From Marsupella aquatica (lineage: Eukaryota > Marchantiophyta), in assembly GCA_973895155.1 (NCBI GenBank), contig OZ316898.1, positions 17,422,001 through 17,486,000 of the forward strand: a stretch of DNA of 64,000 bases, in the 5' to 3' direction. The notes under the pieces were generated by a model. The model was not told the DNA's origin. It searched no databases and worked only from the letters and a program-made list of their open reading frames with translations. The position numbers were made by a program, and so were the translations under genes. This document shows, in pieces, positions 1 to 13,465 of this stretch. The number at the start of each line of letters is the position of its first letter. The first letter of the stretch is position 1.

Positions 1-70
1 GGAGTTCGTACGGGCAGCTGTTGTAAGCAAGCGAAGGCCCGATAATGCGCCGCTTCAGGCCCGGAGTAGC
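1..70 (+). promoter_or_regulatory. partial 5'UTR or leader of the HUB-like gene
   Basis: These 70 bases precede the HUB-like start codon at 71. No in-frame ATG of the family type is seen here, so it is probably 5' leader cut by the window edge. The promoter lies outside the window. Confidence 0.5.
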
Positions 71-3000
71 ATGGGAAGCACTGAGGAACCTGAGAGGAAG
101 CGGCGCCCTCTTCATGATCATACCGCCTCTCCCCCTCTCAAGAAGCAACCCATGGCTCCCTCTTCAGAAGAGAAAAAGGTAAGCTTATTTTTAGACCTCA
201 CAATTTCATACCATTGGCTGCAGTAGGGTTGTGGTGCATTCCTACCTAGTTTATCGTTGTGAAACTGGCACCCTCTTCCGTCCCTACAAGAATTGTATCA
301 GTGCGTGCCTCACCATTCGTGAAATTTGTCGCGAAGGTTTAGGAAGCCACGCGTTTATCTCCTGGACAGACATATTCTTTTGTTATCTAGATGTAGGGTT
401 TGTGGACTTAGCCAGAGCTGTTCTGCTGTTCATTCTGGCAGTGCCTCTGGTGTGACTCTGGGTGCCCTTGTGTGGAAAATGTAACATCTGTAATCGCTAT
501 TAGTAGGGTTTCTTTAAGGTCATGAACGTCGTTGTCTCCTTCCCTACATCCAGCGCGTTCCAGGAGAGTTTGGGTGTCCTCGTGAAAGCTGATAGTAGTT
601 CTACTTTGTGACCAGGTCGACGCTCAAGTATTACAATACCAAAACCAGAAATTGGCACAACAGTTGGACGTGCAACGGACCGAAATTCATGCACTTGAAA
701 CTAGGTTCAATCAATTGAAGTCAAAGCAAGTTTCATACGATGAAAGTCTCATGTGTGTGAACCGCGTTTGGAATCAGGTACTTGTGCTGTTCCTTTACCC
801 GCTAGCCTGTCATTGTTTGTTTCGCCGTCGAACATTCCGTTACAAGTGGAATGCCACACGACGTCAGGCATAAATGTTGTTTATGTGAATTGACGACGGC
901 AGTGTTTTTCTTCTTCTTCTTCAGTTAGTGGATGATCTGGAGCTGCTCACAGTCCGTGCCAATGCAACTTGTAATGGAATACGGGTGTTGGAGGCTTCTG
1001 CCTCCTCTAAGGGTAATATTGTTTTCCCCTCTGAGCGTCGTCCACGATTCTTTCTCCTTACTGTCATCTTGGGCTTCGCTCTCGTACGTTGAGTCTGGCA
1101 CTAGTTAGGACGTCATTTTGACTCGGAAAGATGTGTGCTGCAGAGAGAGTTCCAGCACCCCCCCCGGAACACACGTTTCTGCACCGACTTTTGGAAACCG
1201 GTGCAACAGAAAGCAGCACTTCTGCTGATAACAGCAATTCTGTTGATGCCGCCCTAAATGTTCGAAAGGCATCCACCGTGAAGACTATGAAATGTCTTGT
1301 CCAGGCAATCGATGTTCAGCGCAGCAAAAATGAGGAGCTTGCAAGCTTGTTGAGAGAAAGGGTCCCCGGTGATGGTAAGTCAACTGTATACCTTCAGTTT
1401 CTGTTCTCAGCTTGGGTTGGTCTTGGGTTTGTTTGATTCTTCACTCCCGTTCCTAAAATTTCAGATCGATGATGCTATGTCAATTTCAGTGTAATAATCT
1501 GCACCATTGTCGCTTACGGTTCCCGAAGATGGAGCGTGTACATGGTTGATTTTGTACTACCTAATTTCAAACAAAGGTCGAAAATCTGCACTTTTTGTTT
1601 GTGATGGGCCCAATCCGAAGGTTGAAAGTAGTTACTTCTTTGATTGCGACAGAGGCTGGGCGCCATCTACAAAGAGTCGATGAAGATCTCCGTGCTGAAA
1701 TCTCGACCCTTCGGGCAAGCATGGATGCCCTCCATCTTAAGTACAAGGAAATTGCTACCGAAATAGGGGTATGCCGAGACGCTCGGGCAAAAGACCAATC
1801 AGAAATTGCAAGACTCGCAGGTAAATGCACTGAACCTGAAGGAATAACGAGGACGTGTGCATTATTAGCCGTTGCGCGTTTTGGTGATTGCTTTATGATT
1901 TATAAGAGGCAAAGTACCAACTTCCGTGCTTATGCCCGTTAGTCTGAGCGTGGTACTGACTCTGTAGACGTTTTTGAAATGCCGTTGCCTTCAGAGACTT
2001 GTTGCCAGCAGTAGGGACTCTAGTTTGAGCATCAAAGCATAGGTGCTATAGTATATCCGGGTTTGCGAGCTATAGGGACCTCTGGTTTAGAGCATCTAAG
2101 AACGTGTGCAATAATCTATTCTGGTTTGACAGGCGAGCTTGAAGAGACAACCCTTGACCTGGAGGCTAGTAGACGGAAAATGGCATCCCTACGGAATCAG
2201 AAAGATGTTGTTGTTGGGCCTCCTACTCCGAGCCCAATTCCAGGAACAAAGAGTGATCATAGTGAAAGAGGGGCCTCTGAAAAAGCCACAAAAGAGGCTA
2301 AGGAGTTAGAGTTTGCTCTAGAGGAAGCCAAGGTTGATCTCTCTTTCTCACTCTCTTTTGATTTTCACTATGGAAAGTATGTACAGAGTCTTCGATAGAG
2401 TTCTAACTCACCCTATTGCAGATGAGCCCAACAATCCCTCTGGAGCGACACTGAGGCTAACTTGCATTGGTGGGATTCTCGTTGATTGTCAGTCCTTAGC
2501 AGCAAGGAGACTCACTGAACTTCAAGACTCTCTTCAAACGCAGTTGAATCTTTCTCAAAAACTGCAACATATGCAGGTATAATGTGCTGCAACCATTGTC
2601 ATATAGCCTCGGTTACTGATGTAGACTTGGGAGTCCATGCTTTGCCGTCCTTGCAATTGCTGGGTATGACCTTGTTCCTAGTTGCTGTAGTAGGTCAGGT
2701 TGTCTCGGCCTTGTTCTACGCTATGATCTGTGTATTGCAGCTCCGATAGGAGTATTGAGTTTTTATCGTGGACTGGATCGTGTTTTTTTAGGACCTTTTG
2801 GGTGAAGAGCAACGAATACTGTCTTCCCGTCCTTATCAACTGCTCAACGAGCAAGTACAGCATGCTAGGAGTGAGTCAGACCGCCTTCGGACCGCCAATG
2901 AAGAATTACGGGTGAGTCCATCGATTGGGTTTCTAGTAACCATTCCATGTTGTTTTTGGACGAGAATTACACACCCACTATCCAGTTACAAGTGGTGTCA

Positions 3001-6000
3001 CAATGTTGACCTTTTGTTACGGTTGTGTTTGCAGAAAGATCGTGATGCAGCTGTTCTGCACGAGAAAGAAATTTTTCACAAATTGGACATTGCTGAGGGT
3101 GCTCGAAGGGTCAGTGCTGTCGCCGAGTCAAGGATGGGAGAACTGGAGGGACAGCTGCAGCAGTGTATGGCAGAAAGGGATAACCTGCAGTTGAGATTAG
3201 AAGAGAGAGTACATGCTCAAGGTTTGAAACAGCACCTGCACGAGGTCGGATTTGCAGTGTTGCATTGTCGGATCTTCTCTGGCTTGCTGATCTCTTGATG
3301 ATTTTGGTGAATTTTTTCATGAAAAAGTTCTCGGATGGATCTGTCCAGGAAGGAAGGACTCTGTCTCTGAATTCAAGGTGATGGTGACTACTCTTCATAA
3401 AGAGATGAGTATGATGCAAGCTCAACTGACCAAATACAAGGAGGCAGCGCTTGAAGTGCATTCACTTCGAGCTGAGACTCACTCTCTTGTATCTATTCTT
3501 CAAAGAAGGGTGAGCAATGATCTTCCGGCTTGTGGCTTCTGTATGTGAATTCGTACATACCAAGACCAAAGTTTGATCACCCGTATTCTGAAACAATTAT
3601 ATTGGATTGTGCAGACAAGTGAGTATAAGAAGCTCTCAGAGCAGTATTCTGCGCAAATTAGAGAGCTGGCTTCCTTGAAGGATGAAGTAAGTTGTGTAAT
3701 TATGTCACACGTTTTTCTACGAATTTGCATGAATGAGTCATGCATCTTACGAATATTGTTTGCTACAACCCAAAGTTACATGCAACCCTAATTCCCCTCA
3801 GGATCGTGATTTGTCTTCATATTGAGGACATTTGTCTGATAAGTTTTAAAAAAATTATGTTGATGTACGCAGGTGCAGACCTTGCAGGACAGCGAACAAG
3901 AGTTGAAACTTATTTTGGACATGTATGGACGGGAATCAAGTGATCCAAGGTATTTTTGGTCATTTGTCATATCTGCGAAGAGTTGTACGCTGTTTTCATT
4001 ATTTTCGGCCATATTAAGTTGATACAGCATATCTTGGTCAGAAGCTTTTGTTTGTTCAATCTAGCTTTAGAGGGTACGGAGGTTTCCTAGAATTTTTTTT
4101 TGGTTCCTTTAAGCGACTGCCAGGCTCTTAACGTCTGCTATTCTCCAGAGTGTTGCACAGTATTCGGAGCATGATTTGGGAGTGCTTCTTTTACAAGACT
4201 GCGTTGTGTCCATCTTCCTAGTTTTTGGGGTCCTCTTGTCCACTTGCCCAGAGTACGGAGGAGGCTGGTTCGTAACATCAATTTTGTGAGGGTATTTCGT
4301 ACAGGAATGTGATAGAGCTGCAGCAAGCGGAATGCAGAGCATGGGCCCAAGTGGAACGGCTAAAGACAGCCTTGGATGAGCACAACTTAGAACTTCGGGT
4401 CAAAGCTGCCAATGAAGCTGAAGCAGCCTGCCAGCAGAGGCTTACTGCTGCAGAAGCAGATATTGCAGAGTTACGGCAGCAACTTGATGACTCCGAAAGG
4501 TTGGGAATGTGACCGACATTGTTTGTACAATTTTCATCTTGGGAATTGTAAATGTGATGGGCGGGGTAAAATGCAAGGCGGTGTAGATTTTGTTCCGAGC
4601 TGAATTTGTCACCAGGTGACTAGTGAAGGGTCTATAAAGTTCTTCGCATCGTATGAATCTGTGCCACATGGCTACTGTATGGCTGAATGTTTTGCGGCCC
4701 TTCATGTCGTTTGATAGAGTCGCAATGGAGCTGAGGGAGTCCCTCAAGGCTAAGAACGAGGAGGGAGAAGCATACATTTCTGAAATTGAGGTCAATTCTA
4801 AATTCTCTTTTTGGTAGATATGACTTCTAAGACTTCTGTCGTTTCGGGCGTCTAGTACACTTTGTTGGGTAATGGAGGACAATGCTTTTAGCAATGTTAG
4901 CAGGTGTGTAAGATTCTACAGCGTATAATGTCAATCACTTGTTTGTTTTTGCAGTATATGCCTCGTTTGTTACCCTTACTTCCTCTATCTGGCTTCGTTC
5001 TTCCTTTGTTCTTTCTATCTATGTCCGTCTGGGACACGTGGACTTCCCCAAGACGAAATTGGTTCATATTGTACTCATGATTAGACACCCTATCTTCAAG
5101 GGTTGAGATTATGGAACCTCAAATTCAACTGCACTGTTGTTTCTCTGCCAATTAGACAATTGGACAAGCATACGAAGATATGCAAACACAAAATCAAAGG
5201 CTTCTTCAGCAATTGTCGGAAAGGGACGACTACAATACGCAGGTGTGTAATGGTGTGCGTTTCGAGTTGTTGCGGATCATTTATTTCTTCTGTTTATAGT
5301 ATCTAGACGACTTGTCATCAAGTAGCGGGATTGCCCATTTTTCCAGAGTTCGTAGTCTTGCAATTTTGGTGAGGACTTCTCATATCAGAAAAGTTTACTT
5401 GGGGTGCCAGAGAATGTCTTATGAATTTCTTGTCTGTTATCAGCTGGTTGCGGAGAGCCTGAAGGCAAAGCAAGCCCAAGCAAATCTGCAAGCAGAGAAG
5501 CTTTTACTGGTTAGCCGAATGCAACATGTGAGTGCGACGTCAGATGGTCAAAAGCAGCGGCTGGTGCGCCTTGAAGAGCAGGTGGTGCTTTATTCAATTC
5601 CTCTGTTGAGTTTTAAATCATATATTGCGTTCAATGAAATGAATCTTGTTGGTCCCGACTCTCCCACCCATGAAAAGTGATCTTCACATAGGCTTGCTGA
5701 CTCAGTGCTACAGATGTTTGAGTAGATCGTCCTGTAGTCATGGATTGAGACACAAGATTATTCAGTGCCACAGGTGTTTGAGTAGATCGTTCTGGAGTCA
5801 TGGATATAGATAAGACTACTCATTCTGTTACGAGCGAAATGAAGCTCTGAATTTGACTGGTTTGCTCTTTCATCAGGTAAGAACGTACATGGATCAATTG
5901 GCGAAGGCCATCGATGAAGGGAGGCTGTACGCATCGCAGCTCGAGAGTGCCAAACGAAAAACATTGGAGGTAGAAAAAGAGGCTTCGTCTACAAAATTAG

Positions 6001-7429
6001 CCCTGGAAGCTGCTCAGAAGACGGCAGAGGAACGTGGACATAAGATTTCAGAGATTCAAGGGGAGCTGGAGAAGGAACGGTGTGTGTTCTGTTCTCCTTG
6101 AGAGCGAGCCCTGGGTGTGACCTTATCTTATGCTAGCGCTTATAATTATCAATCTGGATGTAACACGAATATTTCCGCGGAAGGACGTGTATGACATGGA
6201 CAACAAATGCGAAGCTTCGGAAGGCAAAGATTTTTAGAGACAATGTCCGTCATGAATTAGACACATTGAAGTTTCTCGTCTGGCTCGAAGATTAGTGCAG
6301 GTTTATTTGAAACTGCCGTTTGGACGCACCGTTGTAACGTATTATTTCTATGACAGATTTGAGAAGAGGAGAGTACAGGAAGACTTGAATGCTGCCATCG
6401 CAAAGGTTTCTCGCCTTGGTTCTCATCAAGATGCAAGTCCAATGATTGAAAGACTACAGGAAGAAATCAAGGAATATAGAGCTATTCTGAAGTGCAGTGT
6501 TTGCCACGATCGAGCAAAAGAAGTAAGTGTCTTTAACATTGTTTGTTCCTTTACTGCCGAGATCAGGGCTGGCAGCATATGTGCTCTTTTGGCCTTGAAA
6601 TATCGCTAATTTCTAAGTCAAAGTGATTTACTCCTTATCCGCTATCTTGAAAGTGGGTTTATTTGTGGTTGAGGCTTTTGGATACCCAAGTTTTGAAGAC
6701 TAGCATGATATCTGGCGAAGGTCTTAGTATTTCAGTTGTACATGGCTCACTCCTTAATCTGCCGCTTGCGTTCCGGTTGTTGGAGCCGAATATTTAGAAT
6801 GGGTGTTCTGAGGTTGTCATTACTGTACAGCCTTCAGGGACACGCTGTTTTCACTAAGCAGTAAATAATTTGACAAATTTTGTAAACTTTGACTTAAAGC
6901 CCCTAATTCTACTCTCAAGGTCAGGTAAGTTTTGGGGACACTAGTGGGATCCTTTGCGTGCCCCTGGCATCAGGATATGCCAGGCCTTTTATCCAGCCTT
7001 CCCTGGAAACTGCTCACCTGGCGCTATTTTTCTCATGCATTACCTCTACCCGGTCCTTTCCTCACTTTGCCGAGACTTCCCGTACAGTGCATGTCCAGTT
7101 TTTGGCCATATCTAATACGAGGCATCGCTTTCATATTTGTGAGGCGTAATCTGAGCCGTCTGTTGTCTTTACTGCTTTCTACTTATGTAGATCAGATTCT
7201 AACTCGTCGTAGTGGATATCTGCAAGTAGTTTCCGTTACCTGGTGTAACGCCTCTTGTAAGCTAACCGTGACCTTTACTACTGCAACTTTGCTGCAGGTT
7301 GTCATCACAAAGTGCTATCATTTGTTTTGTGGGCCTTGCATTCAACGAAATCTTGAGCTTAGACATCGGAAATGTCCTGGCTGTGGAGTACCTTTTGGAC
7401 AGAATGATGTACGGACGGTCTATATATAA
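71..7429 (+). CDS. HUB: HUB1/HUB2-like (BRE1) E3 ubiquitin ligase for histone H2B
   Basis: RING E3 ligase that, with a RAD6-type E2, monoubiquitinates histone H2B in the nucleus. I read 19 exons: 71-178, 616-777, 925-1012, 1144-1374, 1653-1820, 2133-2332, 2493-2576, 2792-2911, 3035-3221, 3349-3509, 3615-3686, 3873-3949, 4305-4499, 4718-4790, 5156-5242, 5444-5581, 5877-6079, 6357-6522, 7298-7429. All have GT/AG borders and phases that join into 2652 nt, 883 aa, close to the family's usual 880-900 aa. The N-terminus begins MGSTEEPERKRR with a KKQP motif, as in plant HUB proteins. Residues about 37-820 are almost entirely coiled coil, including TIGQAYEDMQTQNQ. A C3HC4 RING ends the protein, with Cys831, 834, 846, His848, Cys851, 854, 866, 869, split by the last intron. 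The start at 71 gives the family N-terminus. The exon 4 acceptor (after 1143) was chosen because it alone keeps frame through the C-run at 1158-1165. No damage is seen; the gene looks functional. Confidence 0.95.
5699..5820. repeat. tandem duplication of about 61 bp inside the last third of the HUB-like gene
   Basis: Two diverged adjacent copies of a block containing gtttgagtagatcgt lie in the intron between exons 16 (ends 5581) and 17 (starts 5877). Copy 1 starts near 5699 and copy 2 near 5760. It does not touch coding sequence. Confidence 0.75.
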
Positions 7430-9880
7430 CAAAATTGTGCCCAGTCAATCAATTGGGTTAGGGCCAACGTGAAGTAAATGCAGGAAGTGCAGAAAAATCT
7501 CAATTCTTTTCGTTCTAATGTGATACTGGGCTTATATAGTGAATTATCGGTAGCGCAGTCGGCTCAAAATGCATTGAAACGGCATCCCCAGATTTGGATG
7601 CGGGCTTGGAGCTTCTTGATTGGGGTGTATTAGTAGGTCACAGAATTCTCCACTCAAAAGGCTTGTAAATTTTTTAATCTTTAAGAGATTCCTCTGCTTT
7701 GCAAGTATGAGTAGCATGGTTTTGGGGGTTACTATTTACAGTGTTGAATTTGTTGACTTATAGGCTTCATTCTCTTCATGAGTGCGTGCGCTATGTGGTT
7801 CTCATTGGAGAATGAATTTTGCATTGCATGTGAAACCAGAGGGCTTCGATTCTCCAATCCCTTCCTTCTTCCCCCCGTCAAGCCCCTGTGCATTTCCTGT
7901 TGATGGCAAGATTCGTCACAACCACCGCAAAATGTTTTTATCACAAGTCTGAGACCTTCTTGACATGATGCTTGCGCTTAGTCACAAGTTTAGTTAAGAA
8001 TCCACAAGGGATGGTGGATTATAGTCTGCAGGGAGCAATTTTAGTGTTACTGTGCGTGTGCCTAAGTCTCATGAGAGTTTAGTGGCATCCCCTTATTGTA
8101 TAAGATTATTGGCATGCACAAGATGAATGGCAGGAATGCCCAGTTTCAGCTGGAAGATTGCCAGAGCATGGAGTGGATAACAGATATGCACGTCATATGA
8201 TTCTACAGCATGGAAGGTCTGCAAATAATCAGCGTGGGCATCCAATTATTAAATAGTAACTGGGAGGTAGTACGATGATGGGTTGTCGGGGACATCGTAG
8301 GTTAAGTGAAGGCAGCCAGCATTTTTGGGCTGTATGTAATTTTTGAAGCTGGCAGCAGCATTGCAACCTGTGAAGTTGATTTAGATTTGTTTCATCTTGG
8401 ACAATGTGCTAACCGCGGCATGGAGCAGGAGTTGGCATTTTGTAATCTTCTTAGGGAGTCGCAGCCTCGTAACTTTTATGTTGGAATGAATGAATCAAAA
8501 CTTACTCGAGTTGGACTTTTGGAATTCCGTGGGTAGACTTGATCCTGAGCAAAACTGCTTTGATCGTGTTGTCGTTCAAGGACGAACAAGGGCAGAAAGG
8601 ACGTACAAGGGCAGAAAGTTGCTACTTGTTGGCTTTCTAGGCGGCCAAGTGCACAGTCTACATTTTTTTCTTCATCGGAACACAGTATATTCAAGCGGTT
8701 TTCAAGGGCCGCTTCTTTCGAGTTGATCCTTCATCCTGGTCGGGACTTCTTTACAGTGTCAGCGTAGTTTGTGTCATTTTGCATTTTGCACCGGCATGGA
8801 GATTACTCTAACTAGGAGAGTCTTCATTCTAGGTGCATCGTTGGTGCTGCAGGTCGGAAGAAGAGTTCACAGGGCCGAACGATTATTCATCTTGAAAGAC
8901 AGTCTGCCTCACTTGCACTTTGGAACTTGGTTCCCCTCTTAAGCTGCTAACGATCAATCGGGGGTTCTGTTACTTATCGTGCTTCATCTCAAATAATGAC
9001 TCTGAAGGCAGCAGTACTCTTGCCTTTGACATGGCGTTTGACATGGGATGAAACATATAATCCGCAGAAAGCTTCGAAGGTGGTATGAGGAGGACCTCGG
9101 ATCTCCCAGGGATCTAGTTAAAGACACGAAGGGAGGTCTTGGAATAGATTCGGAGCTATGTGAATTGCAATCATTGGTAAATTTGAGAAGATATAATAAA
9201 TTCTTCACTTCATAACCTTTCCATGGGATCATGTCATTCTTCTGGCCTTCCCATGAATTACATACAGCTGGCTACGTGTACCGGCTGAACTGTTGTCATT
9301 CGTACCTTATATCAGGTCAAGTTGTTCGTTTAGCGGACTGTAAAGTGGGTGAATTTCCTGTCCTGGATTAACCTGTCCTGGATTTCGTGCATTGTCTGCC
9401 AAGACCTTGCCTGGCCTCAAATTCGAACCAAACTTACAAAACAACACCAATCTGCAGCGAAGTTTATCTGGCATGGATTTTTCCTCCAAAAACCTGAGAC
9501 AACTACAGTAACAAAAAATAAGCGTGTTTTACGGTGAAGAAATTGGTTTACACTTCTGGAGCTAAGAAAATGGTCTCAGATGCCCCTGAAGTCAGATTTT
9601 TCATCAACGAAGCTGCTTTGGCTAATCGTTGCGGGGCATTTAAATTTAGCAGGTAGAAAAATACACACGTGAAGGGTCGTTACATTCAGCAGGTAGAAAA
9701 GTAAAGTACGTATATCAGTCTTTGCAAAATTGAGGGTCCTTGAAAGTTATTGCAAGCTTTCCACTAAACGTAGTAATATGCATTTTCATATATGTCAAGA
9801 TGCGTTGATCAATTTATGATAGTCTTACATTCAACAAAACTAGCGCATATGAGCCTTTGTTAACCCTTGATTGCCATCTG
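7430..9880. other. 3' flank of the HUB-like gene; no gene seen
   Basis: About 2.4 kb with only short unsupported open frames on either strand. No recognisable protein motif, RNA gene or transposon end was found. The first few hundred bases must hold the HUB 3'UTR, but no clear polyadenylation signal stands out. Confidence 0.5.
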
Positions 9881-9883
9881 AAG

Positions 9884-10141
9884 ATTAGGCTAAGCTTCAT
9901 TTTTCAGGTTTTGGGTCTTGATTGCCATCTTAAATCACCACTGTCCATAGAAAAGGAGAAGTGTCCAAGGAGTTTCCCTTTTTCATATACTTCTCCTCTA
10001 GGGTGAGACTTTGCACCACAATTTGAGAAACAATTTACTAAAAATGCTGAAACCTAGTGGATCTAGGTTTTGTCATGGACAGTGGCGCTTTAAGATTAGG
10101 CTAAGATCACATGCTCCATTTTTCAGGTTTTGGGTCTTGAA
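9884..10141. mobile_element. small inverted-repeat element (MITE-like) flanked by a longer direct repeat
   Basis: Arms at 9929-9948 and 10075-10094 are inverted copies (18 of 20 bases pair; core ccactgtccat / atggacagtgg), enclosing about 166 bp without coding capacity. On both sides lies a related direct repeat with gattaggctaag and tttttcaggttttgggtctt (about 9884-9925 and 10092-10141). It could be a short MITE in duplicated DNA, or an inverted segment left by rearrangement. Transposon superfamily is not identifiable. Confidence 0.5.
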
Positions 10142-11948
10142 GCTGCTGCCATGTTGGCCCTGATCATATTTCATAAATTCAAGGCCATTTGTCACTGAGG
10201 TCTACTTATCATCCATTGTCTTAGAGGGGTTGGCTTTAGGATGTATGGTGTGGGGCCAGATGCATTCATTTGTATCGGAAGGGAAAGGTCACATGTCTAA
10301 TACTCTGTACATCCAAAACATATATTGTTTAGTCAGAAATAACAACATGCTTCCTTCGATAGTACTTCCTCTTGCTTCTTATAGCTGTACCAATATGAGG
10401 AGGATGTTGGGTCTGTCACTCTTCAACACTATTTTACTCCAATAGATAACATCTCATAAGGGGTTTCAGTGATCCTTTGACTAGCTCGTTAAGGGCATTG
10501 GTTGACTATAAGAGCATTTGGGCCAATCGGAATGTGCCACATCATCACTTTATATCGTAATGTGATTATACGGTTTTGAGGTATTCATAAGTCATAATTT
10601 TCTGGAATGTGCAAAGAAGCTAGGTACAGTCATGGTGTGTGTCAGACTGTACAGGTCCTGTCTATTGTCTGTGCCTAACATTTTTGGCCTGTTTGTGACA
10701 GGCATGCCCTTAATGTTGGCCAATGGGCTTGTGATGGACCCTTACGCGTATACGATCTCCCGTATGCCTCCCCGCATATGCGGGTCGACATATGGTTGAC
10801 CTTTATACACAGTAATGGTCCATCCCAGGACCATTACCCTATGCATAGCCTCCAGTCCACAATTATGATCTCACATGTGCCGAACATGGATCTGTGGCTA
10901 AAATTAAGCAAGCATGGTTTCTATGGTAGAATTAGTCAGGCATAAATCAGAAGAGAAAATTTTCCTAACATGGGCCTGGCACTAAAATCACCTGAGAACT
11001 TGTCATCAAACATATATGGTCCATTGTTAAAAATAAGACGAGCATGGGTCTATTACTAAAATTAGCCAAGCAATGGTCAAAGAGCATGGGTCTATGGCTA
11101 ACACTATCACATGAATCACTTTCTAAATTTATTGAGTTGTTTACTCTTTCTTGAATCATGATTTGTTTGCATACAACTTACACTCACTTCAACTACACTG
11201 TCCACACCAATAAGGCATGTCAAAGCATAGTTGTAACTCAGTTACAACTCAACACATAAACTCCTTTTACAGCCAAGACAATATCACTAGGAGAGACCAA
11301 ATACATACCCCATATTAAGCATTTTACTTACAAACATCCACAACCATAAAACTCTGTTTAAGTGAGAACTTTGACACTCCCTAATTAGTGTTAACACTAG
11401 TTACTTAGCTCTTGAAATTTGACCACATAAAATAGTGAGTCACATTATTTTAGGGATCACACTAATTATATTTGAATAGAAAGTTAATTAAATCTGATGA
11501 GGTGAGTTTGTTTTGATGTCCTAGACCAACCCCTCGATAGACGTATTAATACATGTCCCACCCCATCCGCTATACATTTCTTATATAGGGTGGCCTCATG
11601 TATCTCAACTTATGTCCATCTAGTTACACTGTCTTGCCATTGATACGTGGATCGATTGGAAATTGTGAATTTAACGTTCTGCTGGTACGTATTGGCCGCC
11701 ACCCAGAAGGAGGTCGCCATTAACACCTTCACCTGTAATTGATCATGAGCGGGATCATCAGATCATGAGTCTCGAGCAAATTTTGTGACCACTTCACCTC
11801 TGAAACATCCCTGGACTGGAAGTTCTGGCCTTTTGATTACGAAAAAATCGACAATGGTACTCCTTTGCCTGCAGCAGCTGCTGAATTTCGGAATGCTGGT
11901 CCGGCTGCAACGTTGAACTGCTAGATTGTAACGGATACCATCAACTCG
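10142..11948. other. gene-free AT-rich stretch with a short hairpin
   Basis: No coding region was recognised. A perfect 10-bp inverted repeat sits at 10812-10821 / 10828-10837 (gtaatggtcc / ggaccattac, 6-nt loop), and a 14-bp perfect palindrome cccgcatatgcggg at 10771-10784. Their role is unknown and they may be chance. Confidence 0.45.
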
Positions 11949-12300
11949 AACCGCTAGATTCAACGATCCCAATTTGCCACCGCTCACAATTTCAGTCCAC
12001 TCCGCAGTTATCTCGTTGAATGAAACATATCTGCGTCGCTAGATTCAACGATCCCAATTTTGCCACCACTCACAATTTCATTCCACTCCGCAGTTATCTC
12101 GTTGAATGAAACATGTCTGTCTGCGTGTTCGGGATTGTGTATTTGCTCGTTGAATGAAACATGTCTGTCTGCGTGTTCGGGATTGTGTATTTGCTGACTC
12201 GTAGGCCAACGCTTGCCCCTCGGTGTGAGCATTATCTCTGGATGTGTATTTGCTGACTCGTAGGCCAACGCTTGCCCCTCGGTGTGAGCATTATCTCTGG
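11949..12300. repeat. nested tandem duplications (about 85, 48 and 59 bp units)
   Basis: Three different tandem duplications overlap. A block with gctagattcaacgatccc starts at 11953 and again at 12038. A block with tcgttgaatgaaacatg starts at 12099 and 12147. A block with gtgtatttgctgactcg starts at 12185 and 12244, the last pair being almost identical over about 57 bp. The long minus-strand open frame across 12008-12412 is explained by repetition and has no family resemblance. Confidence 0.8.
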
Positions 12301-12714
12301 ATCTGTTGAATGAAACATGTTTGAGTGTTCGGAACTGTGTACTTGCTGACTCGTAGGCTAACGCTTCTTTGGGTCTGTCTGGTTCAATCATTATTTCCAG
12401 AACACGATCCAAAGGAAAGACAGTCGATCGATCATCCTCGTAGCTTGGTGGTCAAAGAACAACTGAATTGATCGATGCATAGATCGGTCACAGTCATCAG
12501 GTTGTTCTCAGTGCGTATGATTAGATTTATTGTTGTCTATTGCTGTACGTGTAAACTAGAAAATTGGGGATAGCAGTGTGTAACAAGACGGCGATATTGA
12601 TCAGTGGAGAAGAGGGAGGAATGAGAGACCTTGAAAAGCATGAGGCGGCTGCGGCCGAAGGTGTACCATGCATCGCGGAGCCACTGTCGATGAAGCAGAA
12701 CGGAGGGCTCGTTC

Positions 12715-12935
12715 GCGGTGATCCGGACACAATGATGATCTGAGGAATGGATGGCAATTGAATGCTGGCGGAAGTGAAACGATACCTTTCTTCCCGTGTT
12801 AGTGATCCAGACACAATGATGATCTGAGGAATGGGAAGTGAAACGATACCTTTCTTCCCTGGACACAATAATGATGATCTGAGGAATGGATATGAATTGA
12901 ATGCTGGCGGAAGTGAAACGATACCTTTATTTCCT
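12715..12935. repeat. tandem repeat, three partial copies
   Basis: The string gatgatctgaggaatgg occurs near 12733, 12817 and 12872, each associated with agtgaaacgatacctttctt. Copies differ by internal deletions. The minus-strand open frame at 12527-12949 is a by-product of this repetition. Confidence 0.75.
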
Positions 12936-13200
12936 TGTTTTTTCGACAATCTAGTACCTAGATAGCAGGTTCAATTCAAGACGGCGTCTGAAGTAGGAAC
13001 CTGGTACCTAGGTCCTAAATTGTTGAAAACGCTAGGGTATCAAGACGGGGCGTCTGAGACTTCCTGCCAGTGCTGATGTGTGAGAGCCTAATTCCCTTCT
13101 TGTTGGAGGTGGGGTTGGTTTGATGGTAGTAAAGTTAGTTTTCCCGAGTGCATGTGGTGTCTTTGGGATCTTGTCTCAAGGTTTGGCGTTTTTTTTGAGC

Positions 13201-13465
13201 TTGGGCACTGTAATATATATTTTAGTGCATGTGGTGTTTGATCTCTCATTTTATGATTTAATGAGTTTATGATTTAATATGTGACTTACTTTGTGTTTAC
13301 GTTTTCTGGAGTTTTCAAAATTTCTGTCCCCTTGGGCACTGTGATATATATATTTAAATGCATGTGGTGTGTGATATCTCATTTTATGATTTAATGTGTT
13401 CATAATTTAATTAATATGTGACTTACTTTGTCTTTACGTTTTCTGGAGTTTTCAAAATTTCTGTC
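13201..13465. repeat. tandem duplication of about 131 bp
   Basis: Two adjacent copies begin with ttgggcactgtaatata (13201) and ttgggcactgtgatata (13332) and both end with ttttcaaaatttctgtc. Identity is high by eye, with a few substitutions and short indels. AT-rich and non-coding. Confidence 0.85.

Noticed and set aside
1131-1436. ATG at 1131 as the start of a HUB exon
   Set aside because: The acceptor CAG at 1141-1143 joins exon 3 in phase, and the bases before it belong to the intron.
5030-5041. gggacacgtggac in the HUB-like gene as a G-box
   Set aside because: It lies deep in an intron with no start site nearby; a six-base core is expected by chance in a window this size.
10771-10784. 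14-bp palindrome as a Helitron terminal hairpin
   Set aside because: It is 4 kb from the Helitron coding end and has no CTRR end at the expected distance.
12008-12949. Minus-strand open frames of 134 and 140 aa
   Set aside because: Both are made of the tandem repeats described there, with no domain and no splice partners.
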